Of a stretch of DNA of 10,351 nucleotides, positions 1 through 8,544 are shown one piece after another. The position numbers and the translations under genes are program-made. Position 1 is the first letter of the stretch. Every line of letters starts with the position of its first letter. The notes below the pieces were generated by a model that made no database searches, was not told the DNA's origin, and worked only from the letters and a program-made list of their open reading frames with translations. The stretch comes from Saccoglossus kowalevskii (lineage: Eukaryota; Hemichordata; Enteropneusta; Harrimaniidae). The stretch lies in contig NW_003107095.1 in the NCBI RefSeq assembly GCF_000003605.2, positions 360,493 to 370,843 on the forward strand, given 5' to 3'.

Positions 1-679
1 TCTTCTTTTTTTTACTTTTCATATGATACAGTAGTCACACAATGAATATAATAAGGCAGTGCATATTTGTCTCAGTGAGTCATTAATTTTTGACAGACAG
101 CTAAGATTTTCTGTTATCTTGCATGATTTATGAATCTATTCATGTCTAAATGCTGCACTTTGTTTCTGAGATGCGGCATTTGTTTTTATACTAAAATATC
201 TGAATTACTTTGAATAAAGCTGGAAATTATGTCCCTTAAAAAAATTAAACAAATAAGGCACCAATGTTTTTGTAAGATATTTACACCTTTTAAAGACATT
301 CGGTAGACTGATTCCCTACTGTTGTTTCAACCCCAAAACTTGTTTGTATTCAAAATTAATTATGACAATACATACTCATATTGAAACAAACTATAAAAGG
401 GAATAATATTATATAACAAAGGGCAAGGTCACCAGAGTTCAACTATGTTTATTCTTATAATTTCTTTGTTAATTTCTGACCATATACTCGTAATTTTCTT
501 TTGGCTACATGTGCTGACCTCTAAATTAAAACAGAAATTGTGCAGGACTATTTGTGACAAAAGCAGACTTCAGCACTGAAATAATTAATAAAGAACAGCA
601 AGAAAGAAATGCAACATAGATAGAGGATTACAACAAGGTTGTGCATGCTCTCCAATATTGACGTTTCTGTATTTTTTAG
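1..679 (+). other. Gene A intron, 3' part (upstream of EF-hand 1 exon)
   Basis: No reading frame here resembles the nucleobindin central region (the basic, Glu/Arg/Lys-rich helix that precedes EF-hand 1 in the family), and the sequence is AT-rich with frequent stops in all frames. It ends in a T-rich tract and an AG at 678-679, directly before codons that align with the family. It is therefore read as the 3' part of an intron whose donor lies left of the window. The acceptor could instead be the AG at 683-684, but AG 678-679 keeps the conserved Gly-Ser start of the exon in phase 0. Confidence 0.7.
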
Positions 680-829
680 GGCAGTAAGAAGCAACTGGAA
701 GAAGTGTGGGAGGAAACGGATCATCTTGACAAAGATGATTTTGATCCTAGGACATTTTTTATGTTGCATGATAAGAACGGTGATGGTAAATTGGATCCAA
801 TGGAGCTGGAAGCACTCTTTGTGAATGAA
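680..829 (+). CDS. NUCB: Gene A exon with EF-hand 1
   Basis: Fifty codons in phase 0, bounded by an acceptor AG at 678-679 and a near-consensus donor GTAAGT at 830-835. The EF-hand 1 loop lies at 770-805 and has the full ligand set: Asp1, Asn3, Asp5, Gly6, Lys7 (backbone carbonyl), Asp9 and Glu12. The entering helix contains the family signature F-D-P-x-T-F-F-x-L-H-D. The exon ends within L-E-A-L-F-V-N-E, the start of the segment assigned to G-alpha-i binding in vertebrate nucleobindins. Confidence 0.93.
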
Positions 830-2890
830 GTAAGTGTTACATTTGTAGATACACTAAGGGTTTGTTTGTTCTTATTAGTGTTTTTAGACTAGTATGCAAC
901 ACGTTCAAATATGTAAATATGAATGCATGCAAATGTTAATGTCTTCAAAAATCATTGTGAAATCTGTATGTATGGTGAAAATAGGTACTGTTTTATTCAC
1001 CTATGAAATTCAAACTAAACTTGTATTCAGATTGAAAAAATCTATGGTGATGATTCTGACCCAAGGGAGAAGATGGAAGAAATGTCCAGAATGCGAGAGC
1101 ATGTCATGAAGGAGGTAAGACTGGGTTTTCACTAATACGTCGCTTGCTGAATGCCATTACCGATAGTTAAAAAGAATGGGAAAGAACAGTGTATTAAAAA
1201 GTGAATGTTGATTGTTGTGCAAGGCATACTAAAGTTTTGCATAAACAATGTTTTTTTTACATGTGTTGAACATGTCAAAACAACGTCAACGGCAACAACA
1301 ACGACCACCACCACCCTTTATTTTTTTGATTTAGGTGAATATATTTCATTAGTGTTCATACAAAATGATGTCACTAAGCTTTATGCCATATTTGTGAGGA
1401 TGCTCGATTCGGATAAATAAATGAGTTAACAAAAACTAAAATAGCGACAGACATATATATACCACGTATTTATATCTGTTGTGGATTGAACTAATTTCCC
1501 AAGGACATTGTTCAGGCAGTCTTCTTTTGGATTCACAACAAATCACAGCAAAGTAACACATGTAGGTTAAAATTGTCTTGTCTGTACACGTCCTTATTTG
1601 ATCGTTTTTGCACGGTGTACAGTGTTATATAATTACATCACTTCTATATTTAGTCAGTTTTTTTCATTTGACAAACACCGTAGGACATCAATTGAGTGTA
1701 ATAAAGTTAAACTTCATGTTTAACAAGACATTTTGTCTTTTGTGCATCTTCAAAAAAAAATTTTTGAGTGTTTTTATTAATTTTCACCAAAAGTGCCGAA
1801 ATAAACTTTTGTCATCTTTCACAAAATAAATCCCACATTTTTTTTATACTTTCCCCGAATTGTTGATCAAAATCTGTAGCCAATAGGAAATTGAGTCCTT
1901 TTAAGTTCAAAATTATCAAAGAAATTATAGAAAAAACATAACAAGCAAAATGTTGCACCAGTATTTTGGTGGAAAATATTTATATGTATTTCAAAAGTGT
2001 TACCCCGGTAACTACATGTTGCAGTATAAACACTGTAATTATTGTGTACTCATCAAAAGATGCGAGAAATCTCATACTGGCCATCTATTTCTTTCTGGAC
2101 ATGTGGAATCACATCACTTGTAAATGGGAAACTCATAAAAAAATAGTTAAATAAGAATAATTGTTCAATCATCTGAATTTTGGACATATTAGTCCAAATT
2201 AGATTATTAATAAATAATCTTTATTCTGACTGTTTTATGAATTCGCTGTCTTCACAGATTGATACTGATAAAGATTTTATGGTTAGCATGCGAGAATTTA
2301 TGGACGCAACCCGAGATAAAGATTTTGACAACGAGGAAAGCTGGGAAGATTTAGGAGATAAAGATCTTTTTACCGAAGAAGAGTTAGCAGACTTCCAAAG
2401 ACAGCTACAAGAAATGGAAGCCAGAAGAATGAGAAACAATGTGAAGAAACAACAACAACAACAACTTGGAGGTGAAGATGACAAGTTGAAGTTCCAGGCA
2501 GAGGCAGTTGCCCAAGTGGCAGCACAGCAAGCAGCTCAACAAAAGTCTGCTCAAGAGCTTGCACAGCAACAGAAGGACGCCCAGCTAAGAAATGCCCAAG
2601 AGGCTGCCAGGCAGAATCAACAGGCAGCTCAACAACAAACTGAACAAAAAGAACAGATGAAACAACAATTTGACGAAGCACACGCAGCTATACAACAACA
2701 GCATCACCAGCAACAGCAACAGCAACAGCAGCATCACCAGCAACAGCAACAATTTGATGAAGCTCACAAAGCTATAAAACAACAACATCACCAAAATGAT
2801 GCAAATGTAGTTGTGATGGAAGGTGGGCAACCTCTACAAGCTCAGGCAGCTCAGGCAGCACAGGTTAATGAAAACAAACCACAACAGTAA
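680..2890 (+). CDS. NUCB: Nucleobindin gene A, 3' part: EF-hands and Gln-rich tail (partial, 5' end outside window)
   Basis: Spliced CDS join(680-829, 1031-1114, 2258-2890), all junctions phase 0, giving 288 C-terminal residues. The segments match nucleobindin in order: G-S-K-x-Q-L-x-E-V-W-E-E-T-D, then D-F-D-P-x-T-F-F-x-L-H-D leading into EF-hand 1 (loop DKNGDGKLDPME). The linker follows (IEKIYGDDSDP, then R-M-R-E-H-V-M), then EF-hand 2 (loop DTDKDFMVSMRE) and the TEEEL motif. Family members are Ca2+-binding proteins of the Golgi/ER lumen and secreted fluid that also bind G-alpha-i/s. Vertebrate proteins then carry a leucine zipper; here about 165 residues rich in Gln, Ala and His follow instead, with two short repeats. 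The signal peptide, N-terminal domain and basic region are left of the window. There is no KDEL-type retention signal; the C-terminus is Asn-Glu-Asn-Lys-Pro-Gln-Gln. A second nucleobindin begins 5.65 kb downstream on the same strand. NUCB1 and NUCB2 cannot be told apart; invertebrates commonly have a single pro-ortholog. The family call is very secure. Confidence 0.95.
770..805 (+). other. EF-hand 1 calcium-binding loop (canonical)
   Basis: The twelve-residue loop DKNGDGKLDPME has oxygen ligands at positions 1, 3, 5, 9 and 12, Gly at 6 and Leu at 8, so it should bind Ca2+. It aligns without gaps to the first EF-hand of vertebrate nucleobindins. Confidence 0.92.
830..1030 (+). other. Gene A intron, 201 bp
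   Basis: The donor GTAAGT (830-835) and acceptor TTGTATTCAG (1021-1030) are both near consensus. The intron is AT-rich with in-frame stops, so retention would truncate the protein just after EF-hand 1. Phase 0 on both sides. Confidence 0.92.
1031..1114 (+). CDS. NUCB: Gene A exon encoding the inter-EF-hand linker
   Basis: Twenty-eight codons between CAG at 1028-1030 and donor GTAAGA at 1115-1120. The peptide begins I-E-K-I-Y and ends R-M-R-E-H-V-M-K-E, matching the acidic linker and the entering helix of EF-hand 2 in nucleobindins. It is shorter and less acidic in its middle than vertebrate linkers, which carry a run of Glu and Asp here. The exon is too short for most ORF callers and is recognised by family match and exact splice borders. 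Confidence 0.92.
1115..2257 (+). other. Gene A intron, 1,143 bp
   Basis: Donor GTAAGA at 1115; the acceptor is a CAG ending at 2257, preceded by TGTCTTCA. It contains a degenerate CAA/CCA trinucleotide stretch at about 1281-1315 and several A or T runs. I found no conserved reading frame on either strand; the short open frames are AT-rich noise. Confidence 0.88.
1281..1315 (+). repeat. Degenerate CAA/CAC/CCA trinucleotide repeat
   Basis: An impure triplet run shifts from CAA-type to ACC/CCA-type units inside the second visible intron of gene A. It is intronic and shows no coding link to the CAA/CAG runs of the last exon. Confidence 0.6.
2258..2890 (+). CDS. NUCB: Gene A last coding exon: EF-hand 2 and Gln/Ala/His-rich C-terminus
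   Basis: It has 210 codons plus TAA at 2888-2890. The open frame continues upstream to 2180, but that part is intron: the family match starts exactly after the CAG at 2255-2257 with I-D-T-D-K-D. The order is EF-hand 2 (2261-2296), an acidic stretch with S-W-E-D-L, the conserved TEEEL at about 2372, and a charged helix (DFQRQLQEMEARRMR). After these come a Q5 run (2450-2464), an Ala/Gln-rich stretch that could form a coiled coil, a Q8 run flanked by His-His pairs, and a tail ending in PQQ. The vertebrate leucine-zipper heptads are not obvious. Gln codons alternate CAA and CAG, which interrupts pure CAG runs. Vertebrate NUCB tails are also Gln-rich, so this is an elaboration of a family feature. 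Confidence 0.93.
   Translation: MDTDKDFMVSMREFMDATRDKDFDNEESWEDLGDKDLFTEEELADFQRQLQEMEARRMRNNVKKQQQQQLGGEDDKLKFQAEAVAQVAAQQAAQQKSAQELAQQQKDAQLRNAQEAARQNQQAAQQQTEQKEQMKQQFDEAHAAIQQQHHQQQQQQQQHHQQQQQFDEAHKAIKQQHHQNDANVVVMEGGQPLQAQAAQAAQVNENKPQQ
2261..2296 (+). other. EF-hand 2 calcium-binding loop (non-Gly at position 6)
   Basis: The loop DTDKDFMVSMRE keeps Asp at 1, 3 and 5 and Glu at 12, but has Phe where Gly is usual at position 6. Vertebrate nucleobindins also lack Gly there (Arg in the loops I recall), so this is a family trait and binding is probably retained. Confidence 0.88.
2450..2464 (+). repeat. (CAA)5 encoding Q5
   Basis: Five consecutive in-frame CAA codons directly after Lys-Lys mark the start of the low-complexity tail of gene A. 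Confidence 0.8.
2663..2794 (+). repeat. Duplicated 84-nt unit with nested 30-nt CAN repeats in the coding tail
   Basis: Two diverged copies of a 48-nt block (2663-2710 and 2747-2794) lie 84 nt apart and encode QQFDEAH[AK]AI[QK]QQHHQ. They differ at six codons, mostly in third positions, so the duplication is not recent. Between and within them a 23-nt stretch (2699-2721) recurs exactly at 2729-2751, 30 nt apart, giving alternating Gln runs and His-His pairs. All units are multiples of three, so copy number can change without a frameshift. Confidence 0.88.
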
Positions 2891-3610
2891 CAACAATAAT
2901 CACCATCTCTCTTTGGCTTATGATACAATAATAAGGAATTACATGTTATTACACAGTATTGTAATTTGTTCTCTACACGTCATCTCCTTTTTTAAATATG
3001 TTTGTATATGTGTACGGATAAAAAAGCTTGCCCAAAGTTTCTATAAACTATCAATGTGCCTGATCATTTGTTTGATTAATTGCCATAATGATACTTACGT
3101 AGTTATGATATAAATATTCAGAAATCATTTATAACCGTATAGGTTGGTAATTGTCATGCGATTGAAAGTGGTGATCAGCTTGTGCAAAGATTGAAAAAAT
3201 CAATTTTACTTGAGTTGAATGTATCACATTGGACTGATTTCCGATCACCCATTAACAAAAACAGTAAAAAAAAAGAACATTTGAGCTTCAATATAGAATA
3301 TGTAGAGAAAAATATAGCTTGGAGTCTTTTGATATTTGTGGTGTATTTATTTTTTAAAAAGGTATATGTTTACAATATGTTTCATGATTCTTTATACCAG
3401 GAAATATTTTGCCAATATTTTTACCATTGATATCATAATATCGATGTATTCTTATTTTGACATTATTTTTTTAAATGTAACTTGTCATTTTTGGAGTACC
3501 AAAATGAGTCTTGGCAACACAAGTTTGTGGCTGCCTGTATTTTGGTATCTGTGCTTTAAAATTTTGTCTACTACAGGCCTAGGGAGTTCGGGGCGGGCGG
3601 TCAAACGGGT

Positions 3611-3630
3611 GGATGGACGGACGGACTGAC
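3611..3630 (+). repeat. Short GGAC tetranucleotide repeat in a GC-rich patch
   Basis: Five tandem four-base units (GGAT, three GGAC, TGAC) lie inside a GC-rich patch of roughly 80 bp (about 3575-3660) that also has G-runs and CpGs, in sharp contrast to the AT-rich flanks. Confidence 0.6.
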
Positions 3631-4175
3631 AGTTGGGCAGGCTTTCAAGGGAGGCAGGGATATTTTCTTTGAAATGAAATTTGCTTATTTGTATAAAATA
3701 TTTTTTGTATGTGTTGCCCTGGCATTCTTCTTCTTCATTATGGTACAGTCATGATGGTAATGGTAATCGGTACTTGTCAACCACAGACTTCTGCTGTGGT
3801 ATCAATAATTATGTGGAAATTTCACTACCTGCTCACTGTACCTTTCTTAGTTTCAAAATTAATCACCGTGAGCTTTATAGTTATTTTACTTTGTCTTGTG
3901 TACATCGCTTAGTTGTCCCAGCTATATGATTTAAGCATTCATGTCTATGAAATGGAATAATAATTCTGTTTCTATAATTTATTATTTTGTTTTCCAAACC
4001 AACATATGGCCTGTGATGTTTTGAAAGTCCAAGAGAGACCATTACATGGAATTGTTAAAATAACAAACATAATGCATACAAATTTTACACTAAACCTCCA
4101 TAAAGTATTGTATCTGATTGATGTCATTCTTTTTTTCTGTCACTGTGTAATCACTTTTTACTGACACATGAAAAC

Positions 4176-4181
4176 ATTAAA
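4176..4181 (+). terminator. Candidate poly(A) signal ATTAAA for gene A
   Basis: ATTAAA is the second most common animal poly(A) hexamer, and here it is followed within 30 bp by a T/GT-rich stretch (TTTTGTTATTGTGT) of the kind that binds CstF. It would imply a 3' UTR of about 1.3 kb. Alternatives are weaker variants closer to the stop codon. Confidence 0.3.
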
Positions 4182-7100
4182 GTTATTATTTTGTTATTGT
4201 GTACTTAAGTCAACATACAATACCATTTATTAACTTTTTGACTAAAGATTTTTGGAAACTAACAAACCAATATGTATCTGTAATGCAACAATAGTGCTGT
4301 TCCCTCCTAATACTAATACTTAATACTAATTTGTTTGGTTTGTCTCTATTGTTCGAACAGTCAACTAATCTACAAAAGCAAAATTTTCATAGAGTATATT
4401 TTTTTAATTATTTAAAAATTTCTTGAGCTGGTGACGAATACTCAGGTGCGATTTCTATTCATTGGCTTATTCTATGCTAATTAGTTGTGTATGTTATGAC
4501 AACACACAACCCATCATGTGGTTGCAGAAAACCATCATGGTAAACTTCTGAAACCCATAGGAAAGTTTACTAGAACTTAGTCCCTGAACAGGCCTTCAAC
4601 TACCATTAGCATCCTCGTAGGCATCCTTCAACTGCCGGTTAATAACACGAGTAGCCATGGTGTCTTGTACATGTACCAGCACCAGCATTTATGCTTGTAA
4701 ATCTTTTGAGATTTTGTTTTTAAAAGGATTCAGCCAGTGTGGTTGGGTGTTAACATGAAATACTGTGATTACCCGTTGTGATGCACTTCTTGTTGGGCGG
4801 CAACAGAATGTAATAACTACAGAAAATATACATTGATATACTAGGTCTAGGTCCCAAAAAACAATACATATATGTATTCGTCATTTATGGCATTACTGAT
4901 ATGCACATGGTAAAAAGCAGGGCATTTGTTTTATAACATTATACAGTAATATATTATTTTCACCTCGCCCATACCTCAATACATTGGCTGGAAGTGTACT
5001 GTATGCAAATTTGTTTCATACTTCTTAAATGCCCATGTTATAAGTATACGCAATATATACTTGATTTTATCTAGCAATTTCTCAGCCCCTTGGCAGTGAA
5101 CATCCTCTCCTGTTGTGCATCGGTGAGAGTTGCATCTTTTGGATATCAAAAAGAAAATCCCATTGTAGGTAAATCTAAAAGACTCTGGCCCTCACTGAAC
5201 ACCACAGAAGGCAGTACATGTGTACACACACCCCATACAAATCGTTTTGTGCACCAATTCCATTAATAGTACAAATATTTAGGAAGCTCTCCCATCATTG
5301 AATACCATGATGACTTTGATAGCCTTTTTTTGGCCAAGCCAAGTTGGATGTCACTGCTAGTAAACCACCCAAAGGTGCTGCAGTCCATTTGAACATGGTA
5401 AATATCTGGTCTGCCACAACATTTTTATCTTCCCACATACAGAATATACTCAAGCTCCTTTCTAGTGGAGCCACAAAGAGCAGAGGTTGATTATACCAGA
5501 ACCACTAGGGACTCTACCCTGTTTATTGTATGCAGAACCAATCAGATCTTTTTTATCCTATGTCTTAGCTGCTAGAAGTCCTCTACAATGTGCCAAGTAT
5601 GGAAGAAAGGTGTCTTCAACAGTGACAAACATCAAATACAATTACAAATCTATTGAAAGTCAGTTTTGGTCAAAGCATTTCTGATAATTCATTAGTGAAA
5701 TTCATCAAAGGGTAGGGGTAGGCATAATGCCAGGGCGTAGTCAGATGTAGCATCACTCAAATAAGACGTCACACATGACCTATGGTGATCTCGTTCAGAT
5801 ATTGCATATCGATTGCACATGTGTCCATGTAAATGCCATGAATGTTGTGTTACATATATATTGACCAACACAGGTTATGATGAATAGAAGTTGTGCCAAC
5901 TCAGTGAAGTACAGACTTCACTACGACTGGTATGGCCACTGGGCCAACTCAAGGAAGAGTTAATTGACATGTAGTCCAGACAAATTTTAAGCTAATTTTA
6001 ATTTAGTGATAGTAGTACTTCTTTCAATTTGGCACAGTTCCAGAGTTGGCTCTTAGAGTGTGTTTGAAGCCTTGAACAGTTTTCACAGGTCCACATTCGT
6101 TATCATTTAACTCGGTGTTCAGCATTCACAAGTAAGCCTCCTGCTGCAAACCAACATTACCAACACAAGGTTAAAAGCAGAATCATTTATCTTATTTACA
6201 TCTATCTCACTTACCTATACCTCCACCACACATAGCAGTGAATGAACACCTGTAACTTTGTGTGTACCAGTAGAGAAGTTCATATTTGCATTATCGGTGG
6301 AGTGATAACACATACTATTCTCCTCTCAAACCTCTTGATAAAGATTCTAGCAAATTCTAGCAAGATCACAACTTTGTTTTATCTGTGCATCAAACCAAAC
6401 AATATCTTAGTGACTTTGGATTTGAAGGATTGCTTACTGTGATGACCTGGAGTTAGCAGTCAATGAGCTGGAGAAACCTCAACATCTGTTAACACTTTGC
6501 TCCAATTGATAGTAGCAACAGTATAAAAAGTGACTGGCGAGCAACACATCCATGACACTGATAGCTCTATCTTGGCTTACTGCTTCTCTCTCCCGCACTA
6601 AGGGTCAGTAAAAGTAAAAATATTTCTGAGAAAGATTCAGTAAGGGTTTTCATAAGAAGTCTTATATGATCATGTGTCATTGCGAACCTGAGATTCATCT
6701 TTTCTACTTGGTCTCAACAGCTGGTTATTCAATCAATTAAGTGTTCATCTAACAATTTAACCAAAGTAAGTGACACATCTTGCCTAATGGTATTGGGTAC
6801 AAGATTAATTGAGTTTAATATTGTCCATGGGTGACAAGTTGACTGGGTTTCAGACTGATCATAAACTGCAATCATTCTATTACCAGGACATTCAAATCAC
6901 GAAGAGCAATGCATGCTTTTGCAAATTTGTGCAACAGATGGTGTTACATTTGCCTAGTAAAAATCCTACTTCTGGTGTTTTATTGAGTCAATTCAAACAG
7001 GTCATACTTGACATGTATTTAGCAACGATTTACAGGCACATCAATGTTTTGTTGCTTATTACCATATTACAATGCTAAATCAACAGCAGGAAGTTTCCGG

Positions 7101-7560
7101 GAATGTGACTCGTTTGCACTAATGAAACACTTTGGGGACAATGATACCATTGTTCACTTGCGTTATGTGATGGAATATAATAACACTGATGCTCCGTTCG
7201 ATAATAATTCATTAGTGCAATCATTTTAGCAATAAACTGCACCGTTTGGGTCTGTCTTGCTATTACATTTTACAAAATCTTGAGCGCGCTTTAAATATAA
7301 CCCTATCCGCTTAGGAGGTGGTGATGTCAGACTTTCTTGTTGCAGCATACATACCAATTGCTCGTCAGACCTTGGGACCAAGTTGTATTAACTCAATTAG
7401 AGGTGTCAGTACACACAGAAACATAGTGCTCAGTCACATTAATTGGTTCCACACCACTTCAAAAACAACTTTTGACGTAGTCTGTAACCAGATCGCACCG
7501 CGAGGGTGGCTTTATAAATGCCTCATTAGTTTCCATACAAGCCATATATTTATTTGAATG
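4182..7560. other. Intergenic region without a supportable gene
   Basis: The first 250 bp are AT-rich. From about 4440 to 7560 the sequence has fewer A/T runs and more mixed composition. Short open frames occur on both strands (for example + strand 5487-5684, 6809-7078 and 7044-7229; - strand 4596-4658), but none matches a family I know, none extends beyond about 90 codons, and none connects by convincing splicing. An AATAAA at 7231-7236 follows directly after the stop of the 7044-7229 frame. I saw no terminal inverted repeats or target-site duplications. A decayed transposon or retrocopy is possible but not shown. Confidence 0.5.
5903..5922. repeat. Perfect 8-bp inverted repeat with 4-nt loop
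   Basis: AGTGAAGT and ACTTCACT face each other across ACAG, forming a possible small hairpin in intergenic DNA. The motif GCCAACTC occurs just upstream (5895), again at 5943, and inverted at 6043-6050, making a loose local repeat cluster. No function can be assigned. Confidence 0.5.
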
Positions 7561-8544
7561 CTTCATTCTTCATTCTGCCATTATTACTTGTGTCGTTATT
7601 TCTCGTGCCAATAATATCCCAACGTGTGGATTCAACACTTGTGCTTTATGAGATTAGTTAGCTAAATATTGATTAGGTGGTAGGGTATTTTTGTAATTAT
7701 CTTGTTTAAGTTATGGTAGTTTAACAGAATTCAATGTTAACGTGATTACATTTTTTCTTCTTCTTTTTATATGTATAACATTTCATAGTTGAAACTACTA
7801 GAATTAATTCGCAGTCGATAAACATTTCTACTAGTGCTCCAAGAACGATAATCAAACGTCTATAGCCAACATGCCAAAAACAACTGACAAGCAAACTACA
7901 CCCAGTAGGGAAAATGTGTATGACCTCGATTAGAACTGATACACACAGAAAGTGGCGTCATGAAGTAACAATTTATGAAAAAAAGCATGTGATAAGGTGT
8001 CAAAAATGTGTAAATGTTGGCTAACCGGCAAATAATGTGGTGAGTATTATCGGTGTTACTGAACAACAATTACAGGGGAAACAATTCGTGAGAGGTTTTT
8101 CAAAATACGTTTGCATATTGACGATTCATTCTGACTTAAACATCATTTTCATTTTATCAACTTTTGATTACAGACTTATACATACGTCGATCGGTGGTTG
8201 ATGTATGTATCAATTTCATGAATGCAAGCACACACACACACACAGATCTACCTTATTGTGTTTAAATTCTCATTTTTGCGAATCAACCTATTAGGACCAC
8301 AAACATGGCTAAATGCAGTATCATTCACAAATATATGTAATCCATCGCAAAATTTGCATACGTTCTATATTTAAACATAATGCCTGGTTGTAGGAATACG
8401 TACTGAATACAACGCAATTCACATCACAATAAAACGTCCGCTGCATGGTGAAACAAGGAAATATACTCATTGGGAAACATAGTCGTTGGAGGAATATTAA
8501 TTTGCATCGTTTGATAAATTATACTCGATCATAAAAGTCCGAAC
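7561..8544 (+). promoter_or_regulatory. Upstream flank of gene B (probable promoter and 5' UTR region)
   Basis: AT-rich sequence directly before the gene B start codon, with no open frame. The promoter is expected here if gene B has no upstream noncoding exon. No convincing TATA box at a sensible distance, initiator or ER-stress element was found, and no CpG-rich stretch. An AATAAA occurs at 8428-8433. An in-frame TAA at 8515-8517 limits the coding start to the ATG at 8545. The region contains the (CA)8 repeat. Confidence 0.35.
8229..8244 (+). repeat. (CA)8 microsatellite
   Basis: Eight uninterrupted CA units about 300 bp upstream of the gene B start codon. Confidence 0.85.

Larger units (their letters stand above)
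2891..4181 (+). other. Probable 3' UTR and downstream flank of gene A
   Basis: AT-rich sequence after the stop codon, with no conserved frame on either strand. Weak poly(A) variants occur early (AATAAG near 2930, GATAAA at 3017), and the first good hexamer is ATTAAA at 4176. The actual UTR end cannot be read from sequence alone. It contains one GC-rich patch around 3580-3660, annotated separately. Confidence 0.45.

Noticed and set aside
2180-2257. Use of the open-frame start at 2180 as a true start codon giving a 236-residue protein
   Set aside because: The first 26 codons are AT-rich and match nothing, while the nucleobindin match begins exactly after a TGTCTTCACAG acceptor at 2257 and joins in phase with the exon ending at 1114.
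2221-2830. Minus-strand open frames opposite the last exon of gene A
   Set aside because: They are shadows of the CAA/CAG-rich coding strand (Leu/Val/Cys runs from TTG/TGC repeats) with no independent support.
5100-5420. Minus-strand frames vaguely like a DDE transposase (F-T-S-S-D-I context)
   Set aside because: Stops occur every few dozen codons, no catalytic acidic residues could be placed, and no terminal repeats were seen. The likeness is too weak to call an element.
6107-6285. Minus-strand exon pair (donor GTAAGT at 6214-6209, acceptor GGTTTGCAG at 6152-6144) giving about 36 open codons when joined
   Set aside because: The 71-bp intron would be far shorter than the other introns here, the peptide matches no family I know, and stops flank it closely on both sides. 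Chance is enough to explain it.
5684-7217. 14-bp word ATAATTCATTAGTG shared at 5684-5697 and 7204-7217 as possible target-site or terminal repeats of a 1.5-kb element
   Set aside because: The flanks differ immediately, there are no inverted ends inside, and a chance match of this length is plausible in AT-rich sequence.
8352-8507. Two octamer-like ATTTGCAT sites (8352 and 8500) upstream of gene B as POU-factor sites
   Set aside because: The same word occurs elsewhere in intergenic DNA (about 6284), and one or a few copies per 10 kb are expected in DNA this AT-rich.
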